Shown: positions 25,829 to 37,044 of the stretch, one piece after another
Layout of the letters: each line of letters opens with the position of its first letter
Numbering within the stretch: position 1 is the stretch's first letter
Assembly (NCBI GenBank): GCA_945859605.1
Contig: OX243814.1
Location: 21,555,201-21,619,200 of the forward strand
DNA: 64,000 nucleotides
Source: Lumbricus rubellus
Lineage: Eukaryota > Annelida > Clitellata > Crassiclitellata > Lumbricidae
Direction of reading: 5' to 3'
Translations under genes and position numbers: made by a program
Notes under the pieces: generated by a model
Database searches by the model: none
What the model saw: the letters and a program-made list of their open reading frames with translations, nothing else
What the model was told of the DNA's origin: nothing

Positions 25829-26121
25829 CATACATACATACATACATACATACATACATACATACATACATGCATGCATGCATGCATGCATGCATGCATG
25901 CATGCATGCATGCATGCATGCATGCATGCATGCATGCATGCATGCATGCATGCATGCATGCATGCATACATACATACATACATACATACATACATACATA
26001 CATACATACATACATACATACATACATACATACATACATACATACATACATACATACATACATACATACATACATACATACATACATACATACATACATA
26101 CATACATACATACATACATGC

Positions 26122-26152
<31 letters not shown>

Positions 26153-26245
26153 CATACATACATACATACATACATACATACATACATACATACATACATA
26201 CATACATACATACATACATACATACATACATACATACATACATGC

Positions 26246-26276
<31 letters not shown>

Positions 26277-26374
26277 CATACATACATACATACATACATA
26301 CATACATACATACATACATACATACATACATACATACATACATACATACATACATACATACATGCTTACATGTA
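24863..26374. repeat. Very long microsatellite (CATA)n with CATG block
   Basis: About 1.5 kb of CATA units. A CATG block sits at about 25871-25966. A variant unit CATGCTTACA recurs with T of TGCT at 25127, 25279, 25407, 25559, 25687, 25795, 26119, 26243 and 26363. All large frames here (up to 521 codons) are products of the repeat and are not genes. Confidence 0.97.
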
Positions 26375-26944
26375 TGTCAATTGGAATTATTTCGTTGATT
26401 AGGTGATTTAGTTTTATCTCCCTCTTCCTTATACGCACACATACACAGACACACAAGCATATAATATAATATATCGTTGTTGAAAAGGATGTCGCATGCA
26501 GCATAAAATTTTAATGTGACTCGGCTGAAGACATCATTCATAAATCAATGAGATGAAGGTGACGGCTCTCAGTGTCGGTTAGATTCTTTTATTTTAAACA
26601 ACAGGTGAAACGCGTAACAATTCTTTCTCACTCTTGTTGACTTGAAGCAAAAAAATTAGTTGTCAGTGAAAACCGATCGAATGGAAGTTCGTGAGAAATA
26701 CGGTACAAACTGTGATGCGGAACCAAAGCTGATGTTAAAATAATATTCTATTATTAGCAGCACGAATTGCATTCGAACTCAAATACAGCGGCGCTATAAA
26801 AATGTCAGCTATTTCTGTTCTCTGAGATGCGAACTTCCGCCAATTATGTCAAGTGACAAATTGTCTGTTAAGTAAATAACTCATGTTTTCTTTAAACACT
26901 AGCCGATCGTGCTACATGCTGCAAAGTAGTAGGCCTAGTATATA
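26375..26944. other. Noncoding stretch before the assembly gap
   Basis: No gene or repeat of note. It includes a retroposon-like tail word GGCGCTATAAAAATG near 26790. Confidence 0.4.
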
Positions 26945-27144
26945 NNNNNNNNNNNNNNNNNNNNNNNNNNNNNNNNNNNNNNNNNNNNNNNNNNNNNNNN
27001 NNNNNNNNNNNNNNNNNNNNNNNNNNNNNNNNNNNNNNNNNNNNNNNNNNNNNNNNNNNNNNNNNNNNNNNNNNNNNNNNNNNNNNNNNNNNNNNNNNNN
27101 NNNNNNNNNNNNNNNNNNNNNNNNNNNNNNNNNNNNNNNNNNNN
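26945..27144. other. Assembly gap, 200 N
   Basis: Exactly 200 unknown bases, probably a placeholder length. Whether both sides are truly adjacent is not shown by the sequence. Confidence 0.99.
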
Positions 27145-27850
27145 GTTTGCATGGTCGCAGTCACTGTCAAGGCGTTTGTGAATCTGGCAACGTGCGGTTT
27201 TTAATTTGCAAATGGCGGTGGAGCGGAATGCAAAGTTCACTTTTTGTGGAAAATATTGCGTTTATTTGGAGAAAAAAAAAGTTGGAAACTCTCTGATAGG
27301 AATGGAAGGTTTTGTGAAATTTTCAAAACAATCTGTGCGGTACGTTTCGAGAACACTTTACACAAACTATTGGAAAGTTTCATTTTTATACATGTATATA
27401 TAGATATAATTATATATGTATATTTACCACCTCTGCGTTCCATTTCGACATCGTCCACTGCAGCTCTTGTCGATAGCTAATTAGTTGTTACATGCATCTA
27501 GCAGGCCATCTATAGATCTATCTTCACATATCATAGTGGAGCGGCATGATGCCAAAAATATGAAGAAATTGTTCACTTTGTGCTACAAGACAGTATGAAA
27601 TTTGGCAGGCCTACATGCTACGAACATGTCCAAAGGGAAAGATTTGGCTATAGGGTCATCGCAGGCTCATCCAAAATGGCCGACCGATTGACAGAAAATT
27701 CTATTTAACTTAAAAGCATCATCTTGGTGCCTAAACATATTTAGGACAATCATGTTCGTAGAGCGGGCCAATTTTTTTTACATGACATGATTTTACCGAA
27801 TAAATTATGATGTGGTGTGAGCCAGATTCCTGATGAGCTGATTCTTGAAG
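27145..27850. other. Noncoding stretch, upstream region or 5' intron of TPPP
   Basis: No coding exon is supported. A noncoding first exon of the TPPP gene must lie somewhere to the left of 29151, possibly here or beyond the gap. Confidence 0.35.
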
Positions 27851-29128
27851 TGACCTATGAACTGACCCTTGAATTGACCTTTGAATTGATCTTTGAACTG
27901 ACCGTTGAACTGACCGTTGAACTGACCTTTGAACTGACCTTTAAACTGACCGTTGAACTGACCGTTGAACTGACCTTTGAACTGATCTTTGAACTGACCT
28001 TTGAACTGACCTTTCAACTGACCTTTCAACTGATCTTTGAACTGACCTTTCAACTGACCTTTCAACTGACCTTTCAACTGATCTTTTAACGGATCTTTGA
28101 ACTGATCTTTGAACTGACCTTTGAACTGACCGTTGAACTGACCTTTCAACTGACCTTTCAACTGATCTTTTAACTGACCTTTGAACTGACCTTTGAACTT
28201 ACCGTTGAACTGACCGTTGAACTGACCTTCGAACTGACCTTTGAACTGACCGTTGAACTGACCTTTAAACAGACCTTTCAACTGATCTTTTAACTGACCT
28301 TTGAACTGACCTTTGAACTGACCTTTGAACTGACCTTTGAACTGATCTTTTAACTTACCTTTGAACTGACCTTCAAACTGACCTTTCAACTGATCTTTGA
28401 ACTGACCTTTGAACTTACCGTTGAACTGACCGTTGAACTGACCTTTGAACTGACCTTTGAACTGATCTTTGAACTGACCTTTGAACTGACCTTTGAACTG
28501 ATCTTTGAACTGACCTTTGAACTGACCTTTGAACTGACCTTTGAACTGACCTTTGAACTGACCTTTGAACTGATCTTTTAACTGACCTTTCAACTGACCT
28601 TCAAACTGAACTTTCAACTGATCTTTTAACTGACCTTTTAACTGACCTTTGAACTTACCGTTGAACTGACCGTTGAACTGACCTTTGAACTGACCTTTGA
28701 ACTGACCTTTGAACTGATCTTTGAACTGATCTTTGAACTGACCGTTGAACTGACCTTCGAACTGACCTTTGAACTGATCTTTTAACTGACCTTTGAACTG
28801 ATCTTTGAACTGATCTTTGAACTGACCTTTGAACTGACCGTTGAACTGACCTTTAAACTGACCTTTCAACTGATCTTTTAATTGACCTTTGAACTGACCT
28901 TTGAACTGACCGTTGAACTGACATTTGAACTGACCTTTGAACTGACCTTTGAACTGACCTTTGAACTGACCTTTGAACTGATCTTTGAACTGATCTTTGA
29001 ACTAACCTTTGAACTGACTTTGAACTGACCTTTGAACTGATCTTTGAACTGACCTTTGAACTGACCTTTGAACTGACCTTTGAACTGACTTTTGAACTGT
29101 TCTTTGAACTGACCTTTGAACTGATCGT
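27851..29128. repeat. 12-base satellite (TTTGAACTGACC)n, about 106 units
   Basis: About 1.28 kb of 12-base units with variants GACC/GATC, TTTGAAC/GTTGAAC/TTTCAAC. A few 11-base units near 29015 shift the phase. The long minus-strand frames (for example 354 codons of a KGQF tetrapeptide) follow from a 12-base period and have no coding support. The array ends about 23 bases before the splice acceptor of the first TPPP coding exon. Confidence 0.95.
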
Positions 29129-29153
29129 TGCGTCGTGATCTGTTGTTTCAGCG

Positions 29154-31786
29154 ATGGAAGAACTGTTCCGTTCGTTCTGTGCATTTGGTGCTGATAAGTC
29201 GGCGTCTGCTGTGGCGACGTTGGACGGAGCGAAATTCGCGAAGATGACGAAAGATCTGAAGTTACTCGACAAGAATCTCACATCAACTGATGTCGACATC
29301 ATCTTCACAAAAGTCAAACCCAAGACCGAGTCAGTAGCAGCCTTGCTTACTCGCTCACTCGCTGACACGATTCATTCCTATATGAGCCTAAATAAATGAC
29401 TGACTGACTGAGTGACTGACTGATCCGATGAATGAACGAATGAACGAACGAATGAATGAACGAATGAATGAACGAGCGAATGAATGAACGAATGAATGAA
29501 CGAACGAATGAATGAACGAATGAACGAATGAATGAATGAATGAACGAACGAATGAGCGAATGAACGAATGAACGAATGAATGAATGAACGAATGAATGAA
29601 TGAACGAACGAATGAACGAATGAACGAATGAACGATTGAACGAGTGAACGAATGAACGAATGAACGAATGCACAAATGAATGAATGAACGAATGAATGAA
29701 CGAATGAATTAATGAATTAATGAACGATTGAACGAATGAACGAATGCATTGATTGCAGACTGAACTCAGCATTGACGGAACCTTGGGTCAATTGGTGTCT
29801 TATTTTCAATGATTGTTCTAATTAAAGCTATTATTGTTGTTTGAACAAAGGCGGAAAATTACGTTTGCTCAGTTCAAGGAGGCGTTGAAGCTACTGGCAG
29901 AAAAGAAATTTCCAGGCTGCTCAGATGCTTTGGAGAAACTTCAGGCGAAGATGCTCGAAGGCAAAGGACCGCTCCTCGCTCACGGAGTCACCGTAAGAGA
30001 TACTGAAGCTAGTTGCAACTAAGATTGTAATCGATCGTCTTAAACATAATTTATACATATACATGCATATATATTATATATATCTTATTTGAACGAGTGT
30101 GCTATGCATGTCTGCCGCCAGGGGCGCAACCAGAAAATTTTCCTGGGGGGTGCTCAGAATTAATATTGTAGGCGCCGATGGTGCGAAGTAGCGAGTGCCA
30201 AAGGAACTTGCTTGATTGTGTATCTTAAAGACCGAATGACCCCTACCCCCCCCCCCCCCCACGCACCAAAAAACTCATCGGATTTGTAAAAATTGCGTGG
30301 GTCACCTTTTTAGCCTGGGGGGTGCTCAAGCACCCCCCAGCTACCCCCCTAGTTGCGCCACTGTCTGCCGCCATTTTGATTCGTGTTTTGCACAATTCTT
30401 TCACTTGACAATTTCTTCGTCTTTTGTGCAAGACTACTTACAGATTATTCTCGCAGGTTCTGACTCTATTGGGACTTAGTCTATAATATAGTCTATAATA
30501 AGTTTTGGATTTTAAAAAACTGACTTCGACGTAATATTATGCATTTGGTGTTTTTTCAACGATGCTTCTTCAATCTTTATTCAAGGGCGACTTTCAGTGG
30601 TGAAAAGTTCTCATCTGGATAACTGTTGTTCAGCACCTGCAGACTCAGGCGGCAGACGTGTGATAAACAGCTTTGATTTGATTTGATTTGATTTGATGAT
30701 GACATGTCTTCCAACTGATCTGGATTGATCTCTTGCAGTGGCGTAGCCAGCTATTTTTTCATGGGGGCAGTGGGGTGGCAGCTAAAAATGATGGGGTGGC
30801 TACCGTTGGCAATTGAAGCGCGCATCGGCATAGCGGGGTTAAAAATATTCGGCGAGTCAGACGAGGAGTTAGACACACGGCTATAGGGTGGATGATGCTA
30901 ATAGGCCTGAAAATACTAAATATTACATACATACGTAGGCCTATAATACATACAGGGTGCGAAAAAAGTAATCCTACGGTTTTGAGCCCATATCTTGGCC
31001 GAACATACGAATTTTTAAATGAAACTTTACAGTCTTAAAGGCAATTCATATCTACGCACAATGCTTTAAATTTCAACAAAATCTTTCAAACAGAGCAAAA
31101 GTTATACCACTTTTAGTGAGGCCACCCACCGTTTTTTGACAATTCAAAAACGAAACGCAATTTGTTAAAGGTTTTTTGCTAATATCATGGCCAGAAGTAA
31201 GAATTTCAGAATGATTCTTTACAGATTTAAAGACAATTCATATTTACACATGATGGCTAGATTTCAAAAAAATGTTTCAAACACAACAAAAGTTATACCA
31301 CTTTTAGTGAAGTCATAGACTATGTATTTTTAGATTTTGGATGTATTACAGTATTGGACATAATACGCATGCAAACCTCACTAGCTTGTCTGTCCCACAG
31401 TGCACTATAGTGGCCTGTCCCACTTTCCCATCACCCACCCTATAAGAAGTTGTACAGGAAGTTGTATAAAAAATAAAATAAGTCAGAAATTATATAACAT
31501 TCTTTATCACTCGTAAAAGTAAAAAGTAAAAAAAACACGCAGGGATTGAGAGGCAGCTGGGGGGGGGCAGCCCTTTCATTTGGGGGGGGCGGCTGCCCCC
31601 CACCTTGCCCCCCCGTAGTTACGCCACTGATCTCTTGATCATGACATTTTGTGTTCTCTGTCGTTATGTAATGTTATATGTTTATCCTTGTGTACCACAT
31701 CTTTAAGCTTTATCTGTTTTTGTTTTGCCTCTCTCTCTTTTTCCATTTGATCTGTCTCCGTACTGGTATCTCGGGTGCTCTCTCTC

Positions 31787-31831
<45 letters not shown>

Positions 31832-31932
31832 GTCGCTCTTTCGCTCTCTGTCTGTCTCTGTCTCTGTCTATCTCTCTCTCTTCTATAGGCCTGTGTCTCT
31901 CTCTGTCTCCGTGTACATCTGATTGTGTCTCT

Positions 31933-31977
<45 letters not shown>

Positions 31978-32286
31978 ACTGCTTCAATGGCAAATGAATT
32001 CTGGAGTAATGATGCCTGCGTTTTGCTGATTAGATTGAAAAGCATGGATGGTATTTCATTCTATGGTAACTGTTGATGACAGAAAGCGTTGAAAAGCGGA
32101 GCCATGGATCGTTTGACGGACGCTGCTAAGTACACCGGATCCCACAAAGAAAGGTTCGACGAAGAAGGAAAAGGAAAGGGAATCGCAGGACGCAAGGACC
32201 TTGTCGATGACTCTGGATACGTCACTGGATACAAGGAAAAGGGAACCTTCGAGAAGAAAGTGGGAGAAGGCGAAGAAGGAGAGTAA
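29154..32286 (+). CDS. TPPP: TPPP/p25-alpha family protein, 173 residues, three coding exons
   Basis: Coding exons are 29154-29329, 29851-29992 and 32083-32286 (TAA at 32284), with introns in phase 2 and phase 0; all boundaries are GT-AG. The family binds and bundles microtubules. Residues 1-106 form the helical p25-alpha core ([44 protein letters not shown]). The third exon carries the family C-terminal signature: [26 protein letters not shown] and [13 protein letters not shown]. The length fits invertebrate long-form members, without the longer disordered N-terminus of vertebrate TPPP1. The first coding exon begins at an acceptor (CAG at 29149-29151) only two bases before the ATG, so there is an upstream noncoding exon. 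Intron 1 carries a GAAC/GAAT repeat and intron 2 two hAT elements; neither breaks the frame. Confidence 0.95.
29400..29752. repeat. Microsatellite (GAAT/GAAC)n in TPPP intron 1
   Basis: Mixed GAATGAAC tetranucleotide units over about 350 bases with occasional GAGC, GATT and CACAA variants. Minus-strand frames ([12 protein letters not shown]) are repeat artefacts. Confidence 0.95.
30119..30363. mobile_element. hAT-type miniature element in TPPP intron 2, 245 bases
   Basis: Ends CAGGGGCGCAACCAG and inverted CTAGTTGCGCCACTG, with the perfect 8-base target duplication TCTGCCGC at 30111-30118 and 30364-30371. The words CCTGGGGGGTGCTCA and AGCACCCCCCAG form further inverted pairs inside. Confidence 0.88.
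30736..31629. mobile_element. hAT-type element in TPPP intron 2, 894 bases, with nested element
   Basis: Ends CAGTGGCGTAGCCAGC and inverted GTAGTTACGCCACTG; perfect 8-base target duplication ATCTCTTG at 30728-30735 and 31630-31637. It has G/C-rich subterminal parts. A mariner-like segment (30953-31440) lies inside. No transposase is present. Confidence 0.88.
30953..31440. mobile_element. Mariner-like non-autonomous element, nested copy
   Basis: Starts CAGGGTGCGAAAAAAGT after TA and shares long words with the element at 47692 (CATATCTTGGCC; GAAACTTTACAGTCTTAAAG; AAGTTATACCACTTTTAGTG). The right end CACCCACCCTATA is a poor match to the left, so the copy is probably internally deleted or truncated. 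Confidence 0.6.
31725..31977. repeat. (CT)n/(CTGT)n microsatellite in TPPP intron 2
   Basis: CTCTCT and CTGTCTGT runs about 100 bases before the third coding exon. Confidence 0.93.
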
Positions 32287-32336
32287 TGCCAGCGAATAAT
32301 ACTACAACACAACAGCAGCAGTAGCAGTCGAAGGAA

Positions 32337-32370
32337 GCAGACGGACGGACGGACGGACGGACGGACGGAC
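32337..32370. repeat. (GGAC)n in the TPPP 3' UTR
   Basis: About eight GGAC units, about 50 bases after the stop codon. Confidence 0.9.
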
Positions 32371-32711
32371 GATCGGCCACTGATCATTGTGGAGTCATTG
32401 GAATCGACGAACAGCCGGGAAAGAAAACTTACTGCATGCGACGACCTTCTATTTTCAATGTTACGTGTAATAGATGTTAAAAGAAATGCTGTCTAGATGC
32501 AGAGAAAACTGTTTTTTAGTTGGCGACGAGACAGGGTAATAGATTCTTATTCAACCGACGACGCCGTTTGTGTCCTTTCTAGAACAATTTTGAAGCATTT
32601 CGCTTTTACGCTTTCGCAAGTCTAAATTTTCTACTAGGCCCAAAACAAATTTATAATGTTAGATTAATTTTCATCGTATATGTTGTGAATGCTTCACTTA
32701 GCTGTCTTTTC

Positions 32712-32717
32712 AATAAA
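32712..32717 (+). promoter_or_regulatory. Candidate TPPP polyadenylation signal
   Basis: AATAAA about 425 bases past the TPPP stop codon; it is the first canonical hexamer downstream. Confidence 0.5.
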
Positions 32718-32739
32718 ATCAAGGCCTATATGCACTGCA

Positions 32740-34100
32740 TGCAGTGTAAGCTTATGCACAGCTACTGACATAGGCCTGAGTAATGGAATTTTCCAAAGAT
32801 TTTTTGAAGGTAGGCCAGTTAATGTACAGCTGCGGCTTTTTACAATTAATTTATCGATTAATTATTTACTAAATTTTAATCGATTATAGTTTTTATCTTG
32901 ATTAATTTTCTTACTCATTCCATGATGTCAAGCGGTCCATTTCCGCAATAAAAATGTGGTGGTTACGTATAGGTCTGATGTATAGCCTACTTTTGAGTGG
33001 AAAATTCAGCTTTAATTCTACCTCTATGGTAAACCTCGGTGAAAAGTCGAAGATGGTGAAAAAATTTATTTTCTAAACAGTTCCGTTTCTGTAGAAATGA
33101 AGTAGTAACTAAATCAGTTAGGCCTACTACATTCTTGATATTTAAAATAATAATTTTCACGCCTTCTATGACTTATAGGACACCAGAATTAATTGAGTTT
33201 AATCGAGTAATGGAAGTTAGAAGATTTGAGAGATTAATAGACATAGATTTAAAAAATTACAGTCCATCACATCAGTGGCCCATCAATTCTAAATTAATTA
33301 GCCTTTAGCCTTGGCCTACATGTAAAATATGATGCTAAAGTACTATGTCTTTTGTGTTCTAAGCTGATGTGTTCAAATCTTCTGTGTTTTATGACCTTGA
33401 ATAGCCTACATTTGCAAGTAGGAAATAATTAAAACTGGGTTTGGCACTGAACTTGACTTGAGTGAAATTGGTGAATAATTTGTTGAAGATTGTTTGTTTC
33501 TCGTTCAACTAGTAAAACGGATTAAGTCATTACTATTAATCTATTATTGTTTATCTTAGAAAAGCCAAGAGTTAAAGGTGACTCGAACTAATTCGTTCTG
33601 TATAACAGGGCACGTGACTGTTTATGAGAATAATAAGATAGAATATGCTTTTGCTTTTGAAGCCAATGTCTTCATAGACAATATCGATCGAAACATCGAT
33701 GAGGTATGGCCACCTGCATAATATTGACGACAGGGTTTTAAAGCAGAAACCATGGGACATTTTGAACTGAGTTTCATTGAGGGCGTCATTAAAAGCATGG
33801 CAATAATAATAATTATAAGCTTACTCAGACAACGAAGACCCTCAACCTATAACCAATAACAAAATGAACATAATTATTCCAATAAAATTTTAATTGCTTT
33901 GATTCATATCACATAAATTTATATAGCACCCTTCAAGATTTCTACTCAGAGGCAGAGGCCTATACCTAGGCCTACCTTCTGAACGCTTTAAGCGTATAAT
34001 ATTATTAAACCTTACTTTTGTCATCTTGTGAGAATTTTCTCCTATTTCATTCATACATGTTTGATGCAAATAGGAGTCTATGTGTAGGCCTACCAATCTG
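32740..34100. other. AT-rich noncoding stretch
   Basis: No gene is supported. At about 33905-33960 there is a minus-strand retroposon tail (TTTATATAGCACCCTTCAAG followed by CTACTCAGAGGC), matching the LINE/SINE 3' end family. Confidence 0.45.
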
Positions 34101-34108
34101 TGTTAATC

Positions 34109-34419
34109 GTGGGCACCCGCACATAGGGGCGAGAGGGGACACTGCCCCACCGTCGGCTCCCTGTAAATTTTACAACTATTTTATCTAACTACTAGGCCTA
34201 CTTTTGGGTTTTTACATAATTTCTTTGCCCTAGAGAATTGATAATTAGACCTGTACTAACGATGCACATAGTAAAACTAATATATCTACGTCTAGAAATC
34301 TCTATAAAACATGCTTTTGATTTTCTGTCTTGCGTTTTTCAAGCTCTTGCTGAAAACTGTAACTCTGACCACTGGGTTTTACCCCCCCCCCCCCCTGGGC
34401 CCTCTCGCAGGCGTCCATG
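34109..34419. mobile_element. Diverged miniature element related to 13757-14207
   Basis: The left end CGTGGGCACCCGCACATAGG and right end CGCAGGCGTCCATG match the first copy's ends with several changes. Internal words are also shared (TTTATCTAACTACT; CTTTTGGGTTTTTA; AGAAATCTCTATA). No target duplication is visible. Confidence 0.55.
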
Positions 34420-34615
34420 CAAATAGCGTTGATTAGGCCTAGGCTGTAGACTACTTAATTTAAATCTCGCTGAAATGCAACTTTTCAAAACTGCACAAAT
34501 ATAATGAATAAATTACACCAATGTACGTAGGCCGAAACATTTGAAATTTCTCTACAACCAACTGAAATTGCGTCAGGGAGACCTGTTCAATGTTCATTCG
34601 CCGGATGTTGCAGAG

Positions 34616-34848
<233 letters not shown>

Positions 34849-35730
34849 TGATAGCAATACTAATATTGGACAAACCTGCCACTTAGGACTGTGCTTTCCA
34901 TCGAGTCCACGCTGCAAGACCTGTACCATCAGGGACGACTAAAGCCCTCAATGGCTCCACACGTTCGACCTTAGATTGAGCGACGATGCTGTGAGAGTTG
35001 CGGTAGACCTCCGACTTGGTGCGGCCATATGTGAGCCGCGCACGTGTGTATACATATGTGGCGTCCCTTTTTCAGCAAGAGACTCGCATGGTCTCTCGTT
35101 CTCCCTTGTAATCGGTCGACAGGCAAGACACAGCATGCACCAACAACGACCTGTCTACCGCAGTCTAAATAGAGCTGGCACTCCGGCAATCAAGGAGTTG
35201 CCGGGCCTTACCAGGTTTATGGGAAGAGACCAGACGGCCAGACTCTAATCCCCCGAGAGTAACGCAGTGGCGGATTTAGTCCAGGCCCGGGGGGTCTGGT
35301 CGCCCCCCCGTGCCCCTGCGGGGTGAAAAACGGCGCCCCCTCGGACCCGGCCCATGCTTATTACATAAACTTAAAATGTCCTTCATGGAAACTAAATTAT
35401 CATACTTTTACCAGTTAATTATATTATAATTGTTTATTATTTTACACAATCACACCATGAATTTAACACTCATCACAGAATTACTTTTTTATTTTATTTC
35501 TATGGCGGTTATTAGCCTACCTATTTTTATTTTTTACTATGGTCATTACCGCATTGCGTAGGCTATATTTTTTTAACGAAAAATTCAACTTGCCATCATA
35601 CAAATTTATATTAGAGAAATGATGTTTTATTACATCGGATATCGTAAACAACCCTGACCTACCGTCTGCTTAGCCTACATGCTGTCCTTGGCAGTTCCTC
35701 GTCATGACATTGTGTTGATTTTCTGCTGAG

Positions 35731-35896
35731 CAGTGGTGTAGTGGAGGGGGGACGCGGGGGGACGCCGTCCCCCCACTTTTTTCAGGGATAATGGAATATT
35801 AATACTAATACTACCACTACTAATATTATTATAAAGAGCGTTCCCCCACTTCATTTTGAGCGTTCCCCCACTTCATTTTTTAGGACTACACCACTG
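35731..35896. mobile_element. hAT-type miniature element, 166 bases, nested
   Basis: Ends CAGTGGTGTAGTGG and inverted GGACTACACCACTG, with the perfect 8-base target duplication CTGCTGAG at 35723-35730 and 35897-35904. Inside, GCGTTCCCCCACTTCATTTT occurs twice. Confidence 0.9.
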
Positions 35897-36524
35897 CTGC
35901 TGAGGTTTGGCTGAATATTTTAATTATTTCAACAATCTAAGCTAATTGACATCTGATTTATTATCATTTATATAATTGAAAGTTAATCGCTAGCCTACTC
36001 TGAGATTAAGTAATTTTGTGGGAATTTAACATGGAAATTTGGGCTTATGAATGAATAATCTGAGTAGATCGGAGTAATAATTGGTAAAATAATCAATTCA
36101 ACATACTTAATTTATTGCTAAATAAGAATAAGTAGCCTAATGAGTAGGCCTAATGACGAATAGACTGCAAGAAAAACAGATGGCACCAGGTCTCCCTAAT
36201 TTGTCAATACTAGGCCTATTATAATAGCCTATAAAATTTATTTGATTCTTTTCCTGTTGCATCTGCCACTGCTGATTCAGTGCTAAAAGAAGTTTAAGTA
36301 AATTGAAGATTATCAAAAGTTATTTGCGATCGACAATGAAAAACGAGCGTTTATCTGGTTTGGCATTAATTTCATTTCAACGCGGTCTTGCTGAGAACAA
36401 CGACTTTGATACAATTTTATATAGACCTATCGTTTTGCTTCAATGAAATGATTAAAATCACGCAGAAAGCAATTTATATAGGCCTAGGCCTAAACTAACA
36501 AGTTTCTGCGTAAAGCTTGGATCA

Positions 36525-36558
36525 AGGTAAACGTGTATTTTAAAATACACGTTTACCT
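36525..36558. repeat. Perfect 34-base palindrome
   Basis: Arm AGGTAAACGTGTATTTT followed at once by its exact reverse complement with no spacer. It lies within the larger hAT element. Confidence 0.95.
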
Positions 36559-37044
36559 GTATCAATATCCAATAAAAACATTAATAAATATTTTTTTAAT
36601 TTATAGGCCTAAGCATAAATTTATGTAGGGCCATTGTAGGCCTAACTCAAGTAAGTAGTCAAGCTCACAAATTAAAAAGTTTCTGTTTTAGATTCTTGAT
36701 TTTGTTTTATGTAGGCCTAGTCGGCTAAATCGGATGAGTTATTAGTTTACTGTTTTTAACTAGGTCTATGTAAGTACAGGCGCCCTCTTGAAATTTGCCT
36801 CGACCCCCCATGCAATAAAACCTAAATCCGCCACTGGAGTAACGAGAGGGCTTTGACCTTGGACGCGACCTGTGTTAGACTTAGACACAGTGACTGCCTA
36901 CTAGGATACCTTGTCTGGGCTTCCCGGGCCATGGACCAGACGGCGTGGGGTGTGGTGTGGTTGTGGCCGGCACCGGGTCGAATCCTAAACTTCCCGGGAA
37001 ACATCGGGTACCCCAGCTAGTAATTATATATTATTTATTTTTTA

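Larger units (their letters stand above)
35265..36836. mobile_element. hAT-type element, 1572 bases, inserted in a LINE remnant
   Basis: Ends CAGTGGCGGATTTAG and inverted TAAATCCGCCACTG; perfect 8-base target duplication GAGTAACG at 35257-35264 and 36837-36844. Subterminal CCCGG/CCCCC-rich part on the left. It contains a smaller hAT at 35731-35896 and a 34-base perfect palindrome at 36525-36558. No transposase is recognisable. Confidence 0.9.
34850..37015 (+). mobile_element. Non-LTR retrotransposon remnant, split by a hAT insertion
   Basis: The plus-strand frame from about 34975 reads LSDDAVRVAVDLRLGAAICEP, then VCG-like Cys residues, ARDSHGLSFSLVIGRQARH, LNRAGTPAIKEL and GRDQTARL-stop. This is the Cys/His-bearing C-terminal region of a non-LTR retrotransposon protein. 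Matching sequence resumes after the hAT element at 36845 (ALTLDATCV). Stops and frameshifts show a dead, 5'-truncated copy. Exact clade not assigned. Confidence 0.7.

Noticed and set aside
24756..26504. Frames of 100-521 codons on both strands (IHTY, MYVC repeats)
   Set aside because: They are translations of the (CATA)n array, which lacks stops in these frames by composition. There is no start context, splice site or conserved domain.
27805..29368. Minus-strand frames of 354 and 171 codons with KGQF and VQRS repeats
   Set aside because: A 12-base satellite stays open in frame automatically. The opposite strand carries the TPPP exon and the array ends in its intron.
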